Origin: Aureobasidium sp. EXF-3400
Taxonomy: Eukaryota; Ascomycota; Dothideomycetes; Dothideales; Saccotheciaceae
Length of the DNA: 64,000 nt
NCBI GenBank assembly: GCA_024195585.1
Contig: SWBL01000165.1
Span: 43,257 to 107,256 of the forward strand
Direction of reading: 5' to 3'
Positions 1 to 9,396 of this stretch are shown here, in pieces. The position numbers and the translations under genes are program-made. How positions within the stretch are numbered: position 1 is the stretch's first letter; every line of letters starts with the position of its first letter. The notes under the pieces are model-generated. The model saw nothing but the letters and a program-made list of their open reading frames with translations, was not told where the DNA came from and searched no databases.

Positions 1-516
1 ATTTAAGAGCAATGGTTTTGGCTCTGTGCATGGTTTTGAGAGCAGATTTGACGCAGCTAAGGCCATGGCGGGATGCCATGGCTAGCAGCGAATGTACAGT
101 ATAGTAGATGTCACAGAAGAAATACAGCATAAGACAGCTACAAAAAGCGATGTTTCCGTTTGTTCAAACCAACTAGGAGTTCTCACTGATTTCCCAATAA
201 CAATGTGGTCGACTGTTTGCAGCATTCTTTGTCATGCTTCTGGCACTTGGTGGAAAGCGCAATGACGAAGCAAGACTAGTGAGGCTGTTCGAATACAAGA
301 AGCACGAGGTGCTAGAAGTATCGCGAAGTTGGTCAGTGATGTTATGTGAGCAGCGATGGAAGATGGATTGCACGATTGGGTGGTTGTAAATCAGGACGGC
401 TTGTTCCGGCCGAAGGCGGCGGAGGGGCTGTTGCTTCTGCTTACTCAAGCATTCGGGGTCGTCATTGTTCAACAGTTGATTAGGAGATTCAGGCACTTAC
501 ACACCATAACAAGCTC
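1..516. other. Left-edge non-coding stretch
   Basis: I see no convincing gene here. A 107-codon minus-strand open frame at 173-496 has no recognisable domain and sits where the thioredoxin promoter and 5' leader should be, so I treat it as chance. Confidence 0.5.
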
Positions 517-1237
517 ATGTCCCTTGCCTCAGTCCGCCGCAACCTTCTTCGCACCGCCGCAAGAAACACTTCGACCTTCACCGTCGCCAGAACTGCAACC
601 AGACCCGCTGCTCTTTCGCAACACCTCGTCAAGCCCGCTTTCTTCAAGCCCGCCGCAACCAGATCTTTCACCGCTTCAATGGCTTCTTCCGGTGTTCACA
701 ACCTCCAGGCGTGAGTAGCCTCTCTCTGTCGCTGTCCAGCTCCGGTTTCGTCAAAGGTTGCGCATATGGCGACGCTGCAGCCTTATGCGCCCTGCCACGC
801 AAACGAAGCTTGGGAGAAAACCAGCGAAGCTGTACATACAAGAACCACAACTGACAGATACAACAGCAAGGCCGACTTCGATGCCGCTCGCGCTGAGACC
901 GGCACCCTGATGGTCGTCGACTTCTTCGCTACCTGGTGTGGTCCCTGCAAGGCCATCGCCCCTCAGGTCGTCAAGTGAGTCTTGCCCAAAACCACGTCCG
1001 CTTTCTTTGTCGAAACAACACAAGCTAATTGTGCCTTTCACCAAAAATAGGATGTCCTCGACCTACCCCAGCGCCCGCTTCTACAAGATCGATGTCGACG
1101 AGGTTCCCGAGGTCGCCCAGGAGCTCAGCATCCGCGCCATGCCCACTTTCGTCCTCTTCAAGGACGGCCAGGAGGTCGCTACCGTTGTTGGTGCCAACCC
1201 CACTGCCCTCGAGGCCGCTATCAAGCAGCACGTGTAA
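517..1237 (+). CDS. Thioredoxin, mitochondrial-type, 3 exons
   Basis: Small dithiol oxidoreductase that reduces protein disulfides and is itself recharged by thioredoxin reductase. Exons are 517-710, 867-974 and 1051-1237, giving 162 residues. The first ~55 residues are rich in Arg, Ala, Ser and Thr without acidic residues, which looks like a mitochondrial presequence. The thioredoxin fold follows, with the active site WCGPCK (Cys89/Cys92) and the cis-proline segment [11 protein letters not shown]. For intron 1 the acceptor could be 857 or 866; a CTGAC branch motif ends at 855, too close to 857, so 866 is preferred and yields LQAKADFD. A second in-frame Met within [15 protein letters not shown] (codon at 679) could give a cytosolic form from a shorter transcript. 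Family assignment is secure; the location is inferred. Confidence 0.92.
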
Positions 1238-1762
1238 ATTTTGTTCTCTCTTCATGAACTTTTCATCCTTATAGCCTAATGAGAAACAAAATACACGCAT
1301 GAATCTTTTTTTCTTTTTTGTCTTTTTCTTCTTCTTTACACGCCCAGGTCATCTCGTTGCTGGGCCTGCTATTGCACCATCTCATGTTTCGAAGAAATGA
1401 GTGTATCAGCTTGATCTCTTTATTTCCGAAGGACTGTCACATCATGCGTACTCATAGACGAGCAATACAATCTGTTGCATCGTATAGTCCTCTCCAAAGA
1501 TTTCACCAGCTCCCTCTTGTGACATTATATTCTGCTGATACAAGCACATGGTAAGCTCGATTGTTCTATACCTTACACGAGCCACAAGATAAGTTGAAAC
1601 GACATACGGCAAGGTCGTGGAATTGTTTTTAGGATAGTGTACAGTTAAGGTGTACTTTCTGGCATATCTCGTTATATGTGCATGTTACTTCCTTTGGCAT
1701 CACTTCATTAGATTCTTGTCTAAATTTCCTCATCGAAATCATCCGTCTGCAATCCTGCGTCA
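1238..1762. other. Intergenic, convergent 3' ends
   Basis: Lies between two convergent genes. It holds a T-rich pyrimidine tract at about 1306-1336 just after the thioredoxin stop, as expected for a 3' UTR. No gene seen. Confidence 0.5.
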
Positions 1763-3256
1763 CTAGTCAAGACCGTAGGAAAGGTTGAAATGAGTACCTT
1801 CGACTGGTATGTTGCACTCAATCCCTCCTTCCTTGAGTGTCCTCGCACAATGGTTCAGTGCCAACTTCCAATCCACCTCTGCTTGGTCCATGGCTTGGAT
1901 GCTCGGCATGTTGTCAACACCGACATCCACAGTCTTGAGGTTTGGCAAGCTTTTGTACTCTTCAGCCAGCACTTGAAGATGTTTTGCAAAACGCTTGTCT
2001 GCCCTCCGCAAATAGAGATCATCAATCGAAGTGGGCAGTAAAGCGGTGAAAGACGGATCCGACTCCGATGTTGGAGGGAACAGAAATTCCATGTTGATTT
2101 CTACTGTTCTGAGACGGGTGAAAGAACGAAGGTCGAAGATCTCGGCGTGTGTTATGTCGTCAAGTTCGGGACTTGTCTTTGGCATGCAAATCTGCAGTTC
2201 TTCCAAGGTTTCAGAACTCGGGGCAAGGCACTTCAGCAAGGCGTCCAGATTGCAATCCATGGCGTCTACGGCCATATATGGCGGTAGTGTGATGTGAAGT
2301 GATCTTAAACTTCCGCAGGATCTGACGATGGACCGCATATCTATATCGAGAACATAGCATTTTTCGAGCGTGAGATCACGGATGTGTTTTAGCGGCAAAC
2401 GGAATGAAGTTTCACCCTCGAAAGATATGGACCCGTCATGGATGCACAGAGATTCGAGAGATGAAATGCAGGCGATGTTTTTCAGGCATTCAAGATCTCT
2501 GGGCTCCTTACCTCCACTTAGAGTCAGTACGCGCAGCCGAGAAAAGAATGGCAGCTCGATCGTGGAGGATACTTGCGCGACTGTGAAGACTCTGATCTGC
2601 TGTCCGTCCTCGTTCTGTATCTCTTCTCTCCATGACCCTGCGTCCACTACACCATGAAAAAGCAATCCCACGAAACATCCGATGTTTCTGTCAGAAACAC
2701 ACATATCAAGCTTGCCAAGGCTCGGACATAGCGCGAGCAACAAGGCGACCTCTGCATCTGGGTAGATCCCGCGCCTGCGCAAACCATGTTGCCAGTCACT
2801 TTGCCATACGCAGTCACGATGCAACCGCGCCTTGTCAAGGGGTAAAGATTTGTAGAAGGCGCAGATCTTTCTGCTGGCTTTGATGAACAGATCACCAAGC
2901 GGACAATATTGCTTGATGTTCGGGGGATCTATGCAGTCTGCCAGCCTCAAGTACTCTACCTTGGCTGCCAGATCTGGTCTGTAAATCAAGGTCCGTAGAA
3001 ACAGTTGAAGCCTTGTGTAGTCTTCTGCTTCGCTACATTTGAGCCGGCTGTAGTCTTCTTCTTCTTCGTCCTCCATGTACGTTCGATACAGCAGAGGCTC
3101 GGCGAATGCGCGAAAGATTCTGGACGCCCGACACACCGATGCGAGCGTTGTGGATATTTGTCTGTAGTCCTCGAACTCTTTTCTGTGCGTGAGGGCGGCC
3201 AGATCCGGTAGACTCTGTAATATGTACAAGTGTATCTCATCGGGTAGTTGAATCAT
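1763..3256 (-). CDS. F-box-like protein, 497 aa
   Basis: Single exon. The N-terminus (MIQLPDEIHLYILQSLPDLA) has the Leu-Pro-x-Glu-Ile opening of an F-box, the Skp1-binding motif of SCF ubiquitin ligases. The rest alternates hydrophobic and acidic segments with leucine-rich runs (for example LRVLTLSGG, LESLCIHDG, LRSLHITLP), resembling the irregular LRR region that binds substrate in fungal F-box proteins. A run of six acidic residues within seven lies near residue 63. It is read divergently from the aldo-keto reductase, 482 bp apart. The substrate cannot be told. Some fungal proteins with this architecture have a degenerate F-box, so Skp1 binding is inferred. Confidence 0.8.
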   Translation of the reverse strand: MIQLPDEIHLYILQSLPDLAALTHRKEFEDYRQISTTLASVCRASRIFRAFAEPLLYRTYMEDEEEEDYSRLKCSEAEDYTRLQLFLRTLIYRPDLAAKVEYLRLADCIDPPNIKQYCPLGDLFIKASRKICAFYKSLPLDKARLHRDCVWQSDWQHGLRRRGIYPDAEVALLLALCPSLGKLDMCVSDRNIGCFVGLLFHGVVDAGSWREEIQNEDGQQIRVFTVAQVSSTIELPFFSRLRVLTLSGGKEPRDLECLKNIACISSLESLCIHDGSISFEGETSFRLPLKHIRDLTLEKCYVLDIDMRSIVRSCGSLRSLHITLPPYMAVDAMDCNLDALLKCLAPSSETLEELQICMPKTSPELDDITHAEIFDLRSFTRLRTVEINMEFLFPPTSESDPSFTALLPTSIDDLYLRRADKRFAKHLQVLAEEYKSLPNLKTVDVGVDNMPSIQAMDQAEVDWKLALNHCARTLKEGGIECNIPVEGTHFNLSYGLD

Positions 3257-3738
3257 TTTTCAATGGCTATGATGGTTTCATGTTGTTGTCGAGAAAGAAG
3301 TGTGATGGGGCAGCGAAGCGATGAACCTCACATCGGGTCCACGTGACATACATTCGATCTACATCGCATTGCAAGTCAATACAACATTTTAACAACTTCA
3401 ATAGGCGTCGATGAAAATCAGTATGCAACACCGATCCACTCAGCTATCAAGACCATGAGAATTGACCATGCTATTATGAGATAGCTTGGCTGACGAATGA
3501 GGAAATAGCAAGCGCGAGGTGGACTGTGCCAACCAACGTCAATCCGCAGCACAAGCACGCCATCACCGAACCTGTTCAACTAATATCGCGGCTAAAATGC
3601 AGGAACGCATGACCGACCTTGTCATGCCGACCAATCGTGCCTACTCTGCCTCAGGCGGCTGACTCACATACTTTCCACCTCTTCCACCTGTACAAGGAAG
3701 CCACGTCTGTCAGAAAGCCATCGTCCATTTCAGTCATC
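3257..3738. promoter_or_regulatory. Divergent promoter region, F-box/AKR
   Basis: 482 bp shared upstream region of two divergent genes. An in-frame upstream ATG at 3619 would extend the reductase by 40 residues. I see no recognisable operator. Confidence 0.35.
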
Positions 3739-4692
3739 ATGTCAGCCGAACTTACTCTGGAGTCGAGACTGCCTCTTCCATCGAGTGACGCTCAAATCCC
3801 CGTCCTTGGTCTCGGAGTTTGTGTGTCTTCAAGATGTGAAGAATCCGTCCTGTCTGCACTCAAGCAGGGCTATCGCAGTGTCGATACTGCACAGATTTAC
3901 TACAACGAGCGCGAGACTGGCAGTGCCGTCAACAAATTCCTGGCTCAGAATCCTTCGGTCAAGCGTTCGGATATCTTCGTTTGCTCCAAGCTATGGGAGG
4001 TAGACCTTTCGAGATCCGATATGCCAACTTCATTTGACGAGCTGTGCAATGCTGGTCCATGGCCATTGAACAGTGTCGAAGCCGGCCACACCACATACTC
4101 AAAGGAAGCAGCACTCGAAGGCATTAACAAAAGTCTCAAAACCTCTGGTCTCGACTACCTTGACCTCTACCTCCTTCACAACCCTCGCCCTGGTGCTGAA
4201 GCACGCCATCAAGCCTGGCTTGGACTCCAAGAGGCACTCAAATCCGGCAAGGCCAAGGCCATTGGTGTCAGCAACTGGTCTCCCAAGCACATTGACGATC
4301 TTATGGCACACTCTGATGTCGACATCTTGCCCGCTGTGAACCAGATTGAATTCCATCCTTGGAACCAACAGCGCGTCATCATGGACTACTGCCGCTCCAA
4401 GGGCATCATTGTGACAGCATACTCGCCGCTGACTCAAGGAAAGCGCCTTGGTGACCCTGTCATCAAGAAGATTGCTGAAAAGCATGGTAAGACTGCTGCT
4501 CAGATTGTTCTGCGTTGGTGTCTGCAAATGGGCATCTCTATCATTCCCAAGAGCGACCGTGACGCTCGCATTGCTGAGAACTCGGACGTCTTTGGCTGGT
4601 CACTTGATAGGGAGGATATGTCTGAGATCGAGAAGTTGGACGAGGGACAGAACGGCAATATTGGAGAGTGGGACCCGTTCGCCTATGAGTGA
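3739..4692 (+). CDS. Aldo-keto reductase, 317 aa
   Basis: NAD(P)H-dependent reductase of carbonyl compounds, cytosolic by lack of any signal. The (beta/alpha)8 AKR tetrad is visible: Asp49 and Tyr54 in DTAQIYYNE, Lys84 in FVCSKLW and His147 in YLLHNPR. The NADP-binding end SIIPKSDRDARIAEN carries the Lys/Ser/Arg set of NADPH-using AKRs. I start at 3739 because homologues begin just before the LPLPSSDAQIPVLGLG strand; the frame is open back to 3619 and includes another ATG there. Between Lys84 and the next helix there is an extra ~30-residue loop (residues ~87-120) compared with short AKRs. No good splice pair removes it in frame, so I keep it as coding. Substrate unknown. Confidence 0.88.
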   Translation: MSAELTLESRLPLPSSDAQIPVLGLGVCVSSRCEESVLSALKQGYRSVDTAQIYYNERETGSAVNKFLAQNPSVKRSDIFVCSKLWEVDLSRSDMPTSFDELCNAGPWPLNSVEAGHTTYSKEAALEGINKSLKTSGLDYLDLYLLHNPRPGAEARHQAWLGLQEALKSGKAKAIGVSNWSPKHIDDLMAHSDVDILPAVNQIEFHPWNQQRVIMDYCRSKGIIVTAYSPLTQGKRLGDPVIKKIAEKHGKTAAQIVLRWCLQMGISIIPKSDRDARIAENSDVFGWSLDREDMSEIEKLDEGQNGNIGEWDPFAYE

Positions 4693-4936
4693 ACAGTCTC
4701 GCCTGAACACGTGTGAGATGTATGCGGTGGACCAAAATAGATGGCTCTCGATTCTCTAAGTTATAAAAGCTTTGCGAACAGTCGGTGGCCTCATATCTTT
4801 ACAGCGATTAAGGTACCTTGAATGGCGATTGAACATCGGGAAGTGGAGAGAGTAGGTTCTCTCAATTCTACGTCAATCATGACAGATATCTATGTATATA
4901 CATTCCAACAGGCGCTCATCACCGCCAATGAAGACA

Positions 4937-6622
4937 TTAGTACTGGAATCTAAAGTCCAGTCTCTTGTTGCCATCCTTCTCTCTCTCCAACTGGTCAGAC
5001 TGGTAAGCCAGCTGCTCCTCCTTGCTCATCTGAGACCACTCCTTCTCCTTGCGACGGTTTAGATAGCGCAAATATTCACGCTGAACAACGAAAGTGACCA
5101 GTGACAACGCGCAGATGGCCACGAGCACCTTGTTGCCGCGATAGTAGTAAGGACTGTCGTCCTTGCGGTATATTTGAGAGCTGATTACCGAGCCAACTTG
5201 CACAATAACATTGTACGTGGCAGCAGAGATGGCACGTTTCTTGACATCGAAGGTGTTTTCACTGATCCATGCCACAACGATGGGATGGAAATAGGGATAT
5301 CCACTGATCAGTGTCGAGATGGAGAAGCGGCCCCAATTGTAGCCACCGGAGGGCAGGGCGAGCAAGGCGATGAGCAATGGCATGATGAAGAACTCGCCGA
5401 AGATGCAATGCCATGTGCGTTCGAGGAAATAGTTACTGCTGTATGCCAAAGCGAGCATCAAGATTATTTGCAGAACAGCAGAAGGGATGGTGAGCATGTT
5501 CGAGTCGAAGGTCGAGAAACCAAGACGCTTTAATGTCAGGGAGAGGTAGCCAGAAACGGGCGCCGCAGGGATATATGCAATAAGACCAATCAGGTATAGA
5601 CCCCATGTTGAGCTGTCCTTCCAGGTGTTGATGATGTCGCGCATGGTGGCTGGTTCTTGGATCGCTGTCAATCCTTTGGCAGGATCGTCTCTCAAAATAC
5701 GGTTCACCAGGATGATCTCTTCACGCTCGTTGAACCATCCTTTACGCCACACCACGCTCTTGGTACGTGTAGGCGAGTAAGGCAGGTAGAAGTAGCTTGC
5801 GAGACCGATGATGAAAGTCAAAATACCTTCCAGCAGGAACAACCAGACTGATGACCATTAGCTATGTTTCACAAACGGTTATAGATAGACTTACACCATC
5901 CGGGGCGACCATGAATACCGCGCATCTTCAGAATACCTGCTGCCAAAAGAGCAGATATGACACGAGCAACATTGAGTGTTGACCAGAAACATGCCAATCG
6001 CACCGATAATTCGGCAGACTTGTAGAAGTAAGACGCGAATAAGATCGTTCCTGGAATGAATCCACCTTCGAAGAGCCCAATCAAAGCCCTTGTGATATAG
6101 AAACCAGTCTTGTTGGTCATGAATGCTTGACCCCACGACACAGTACCCCATCCCATCATCATCAAGGGCAAAATCTGCTTGAAGCCATAGCGTTTGATCA
6201 AGAGTTGAACGGGGAACTCTGCCGCAAGGAAGCAGAGAAGCTGCACTGTGGTACCCTAGAGGGTGTGAGTATGTGTAGTTCTGGACTTTCGCAAAGTGTC
6301 TTACATTGTTGTAGTCGTTGGTGTTAAGACCCAGATTCGGTAGCATATTGTCGGTCAAAGCGTTCGAAATATTGCCTCGATCAAGCTGGAGCCCGAAGAA
6401 CATCAGGCAGATCCAAGAAAGCAGATAGAAATCGACTTTTCGCACAACTCGGGCCTCTTCCTCCGCAGACCACTCTGCTAGAGGGTCCCAGCGGTGTGCG
6501 CCCTCGTAAGACTCATGTGGACGGAGATCAATGTGATCTCTGCCTACCTGAACGTTAGGCTTCAGGTCCGTTTCCACAGTGGAAGCAGGATAGAGAGCCG
6601 GCTTGATAGCAGAGTCGTCCAT
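4937..6622 (-). CDS. MFS transporter, allantoate/anion:cation symporter family
   Basis: Plasma-membrane proton symporter of the Dal5/TNA1/SOA1 type, a family that imports small anions such as allantoate, nicotinate, pantothenate, sulfonates and thiosulfate. Exons (minus strand) are 6622-6305, 6255-5895 and 5847-4937, with introns of 49 and 47 nt; 529 residues. Visible family marks are WICLMFFGLQLDRGNISNAL in TM1, the GLFEGGFIPGTILFASYFY region, and a charged C-terminal tail (RRKEKEWSQMSKEEQLAYQS). About 12 membrane segments. It diverges from a TauD-type dioxygenase across 706 bp, which argues for a sulfonate substrate, as with yeast Soa1 and Jlp1. The substrate is inferred from this neighbour, not from the protein itself. 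Confidence 0.88.
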
Positions 6623-7328
6623 GGCGGCAACGAGAAATCACAATCGGCGACTTGAAAGCACTGTAACCTACTAGTCTTAGGGTGGATGTACACTCTTTAT
6701 ACTATAAAGCTACATCAAGAATCAGAGACGGCCTCGGCCGGCCTAACGAAATGCCTGCCTTGAATCACGTAAGTTCGTAGACGAGACGACCGGGCGGGTC
6801 CAATGCAAGAAACGGCACTCCACCACTCTATGAAAGCAATTGAATCTCGCTTCTCAGCATTTTCAGCTGTTCGGTAATGCTTATGGATAAATCGTGGCGC
6901 GGTTGGTGGATCTTGTGAGGGGAAATGGTATGGCTTGGCGCTTTGTCGTGCTCCTTCCTACTGATGTCGCCATCGACTAGTCAGGCAGGATCATCGCAAA
7001 CATGCTACTTCCTCCAATGAACAGGAGCGCACGAGTTCCAAGATCAGGGCATCGTAGATTGTCGCTTGTCTTGTTCGTTTCCGGTCGCATATCAAGATGT
7101 TCTGCAATCACACGTTGCGCTACTGGCTATTGCATGCTATCCACGAGTGGGGCAGCATTACCCGGAATATTTCTTGCCCTTCCAGGCGATGGTCTCCGTT
7201 CGTAGCATCCGAGCATGGACTTGCTTGTAGATATAAAAGCTTCCCGGTTAATCTTGTTTGGCTTGCATCCGTCCGTTTTTTGCAGGAACGCTTCTTGTGA
7301 ACCAATCAACAACAGAAGATCATAGAAC
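6623..7328. promoter_or_regulatory. Divergent promoter of transporter and dioxygenase
   Basis: 706 bp between two divergent start codons. At 6964-6973 lies ATGTCGCCAT, which matches 9 of 10 positions of ATGRYRYCAT, the site I recall for the fungal sulfur regulator CYS3/MetR. A one-mismatch hit would occur by chance about once in 3 kb, so this is suggestive only. Confidence 0.4.
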
Positions 7329-8594
7329 ATGCCTGGAAATATTATTCCAGAACTGGCTGACGTGTCGTCGCCGAGTGAGGCTCGCACGCGGCTCACAAAA
7401 CCTTTGGAATACAGTGGTCTGTTGGACTCATACCAGAGCTCGGACTTGACTCCTGTGATTGGTCGTGAATACCATGGGCTTCAAGTCGCAGACGTGCTTG
7501 CTGCAAAGAACAGTGATGCTTTGATCCGAGACATTGCTGTTACTGGTCGGTTCCAAACCCATACAATACCTAAACACGCCGTGTTCTAACATCTCGGAAA
7601 AGTCTCTCAGCGTGGTGTCGTCTTCTTGCGTAGCCAGGATGTTACGCCGCAGCAGATGCAAGCATTCATGGAACGTCTGACAACTCTGTCAGGTTGTGTG
7701 AGTATCGATCTCGGTTTCTAGGGGTGCCTTAGCTAATTGCAGTGTAGCCTGAATCATCTGGTCTTCATGTTCACCCCTTGACCGAAGAGGGCAGTGAGTT
7801 GGGCGACCAAATCAGTGTGATCAGCTCAGAGAAGCAGAAGAAGGGAGGCGGCCTCACCCACCAGCTCAGTGATACTACCCGCTTTGCTAGTGCTGGATGG
7901 CACTCAGACATTACCTTTGAGCCAGTGCCCTCGGATTATGCTATGCTCAAGATCCACACGCTGCCACAAACCGGCGGCGACGTAAGTCAGGAGGCCCTTC
8001 CATGATGACAAGAGCTGACGAATATTCCAAGACACTTTGGGCGTCAGGCTATGAGGTCTACGATCGCCTCTCACCTGCCTTGGCTCAATTCCTCGAAGGA
8101 CTCACAGCAACCCACGAAGCAAAATTTTTCCATGAAGAAGCTGCAAGGCTCGGCAATCCACTTCGCACAACGATCCGAGGTTCTCCTCTCAATCAGGGAC
8201 CAGCATTAGAGGCCGTGCATCCCATCATTCGAACGAACCCAGTGACAGGATGGAAGAGCGTCTACGTGAACCGCGGCTTCACGCGTCGTATCAATGGCGT
8301 TACCAAAGACGAATCCGACATGCTGCTCCAGTACCTTTTCAACGTAAGTCGCATCAAACAACTGTGAGTCAGCTTTGCTAATTAGACCAGCTTGTAACGC
8401 AAAACCATGATGCGCAAGTTCGTTTCAAGTGGAACAGGAACGATCTTGCCATTTGGGATAACAGATCCACCTGGCACACAGCAACATACGATTATGAAGC
8501 TGCAAGAGCGGGTGACCGTGTCTGCTCATTGGGTGAGAAGCCTTTCCTTGACCCTGCTTCAAGTAGTAGAAGAGATGCGCTGCGCTTTTCCTAG
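7329..8594 (+). CDS. TauD-type 2-oxoglutarate dioxygenase, 5 exons
   Basis: Fe(II)/2-oxoglutarate-dependent dioxygenase that would hydroxylate a sulfonate such as taurine next to sulfur, releasing sulfite and an aldehyde. Exons are 7329-7545, 7603-7697, 7748-7981, 8032-8343 and 8391-8594; introns 57, 50, 50 and 47 nt; 353 residues. The iron triad is His156 and Asp158 (WHSDITFEPVPSDYAML) and His315 (NRSTWHTATYDY); Arg329 in AGDR is placed to bind 2-oxoglutarate. The segment VSQRGVVFLRSQDVTPQQ is typical of the fungal TauD/TfdA group. The first junction makes Val from g+tc, which restores that conserved strand. Neighbour: a divergent anion-family transporter. Other substrates, such as 2,4-D-like or alkyl sulfates, are possible. 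Confidence 0.9.
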
Positions 8595-9396
8595 GCGTGG
8601 TCAGTGCCGAGTGATAGCTTTGATGTATTTGAGCCGTAAGATTGAATAGATATCAGCGGTCTGCATTTGTTGGTGCTGTTGTGTCATGGTTCTATCTCAA
8701 CCTGGTATTTCAGTAGCCGAAACAAGCGCTGTTACTGCAAAGGATTGTTCGTATCGAGTCGTAATGTAGATATCGAATTGTTCATGCTGAATGAAAGCTC
8801 TTGACGACACACCGGGGTTGAGATTTCGCGGCAAAAGTCTGGGGTGGTCGGCAAACTCATGCCATCGACTGCTTTTCCGCTTAGTTTTCCGTGACACATC
8901 TTTCCGAAAAGTTTGCCGTTGCGTTGCGGAAGCACACACTCGGAAAACTGCCTTCCGCGCCCTGCCGACGACAAGTGTGAGTCAGCGCTTCCTCCCTTCC
9001 AACCTCAGTATATAACTGCAATGTCCTAGTCATCATTGAACATCAACATCTGAGCTGGGCAGATATGACTAGATCACTGTGCAGATTCCACTATGGCAAC
9101 CGACATTTACAAACCTACCCTCACGAATTTTAAGGACTATCGACTTGCGCGCTACCTAGGGCTACCTATTGGATGGACACATCTGTGATGCTTCTCGTAC
9201 GATGGAAATTACAAGGGCCTAAATATCTCACCTGGACAACTCCTGGGACTTGATACAAGGGACTAGGACATAGAAACCAAACACTGGGAGACGAAAGTTG
9301 CGTGAAGAACGTAAAGATTATTATCTCATTATTTATGGGCAGGAAAGTGAGGGGATATATTTTCATCAATGACATAACCAAGAGCGACTGACTCGT
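8595..9396. other. Intergenic with TTCCG/CGGAA cluster
   Basis: No gene seen. At 8875-8957 there are six copies of TTCCG or its complement, including a 9-bp inverted pair AGTTTTCCG (8883-8891) and CGGAAAACT (8941-8949). This resembles a multi-site zinc-cluster or other factor binding region but could be chance. Confidence 0.35.

Noticed and set aside
858..866. Alternative acceptor for thioredoxin intron 1 (exon from 858)
   Set aside because: The AG at 856-857 overlaps the CTGAC branch motif, too close for splicing; 866 gives the family-typical sequence.
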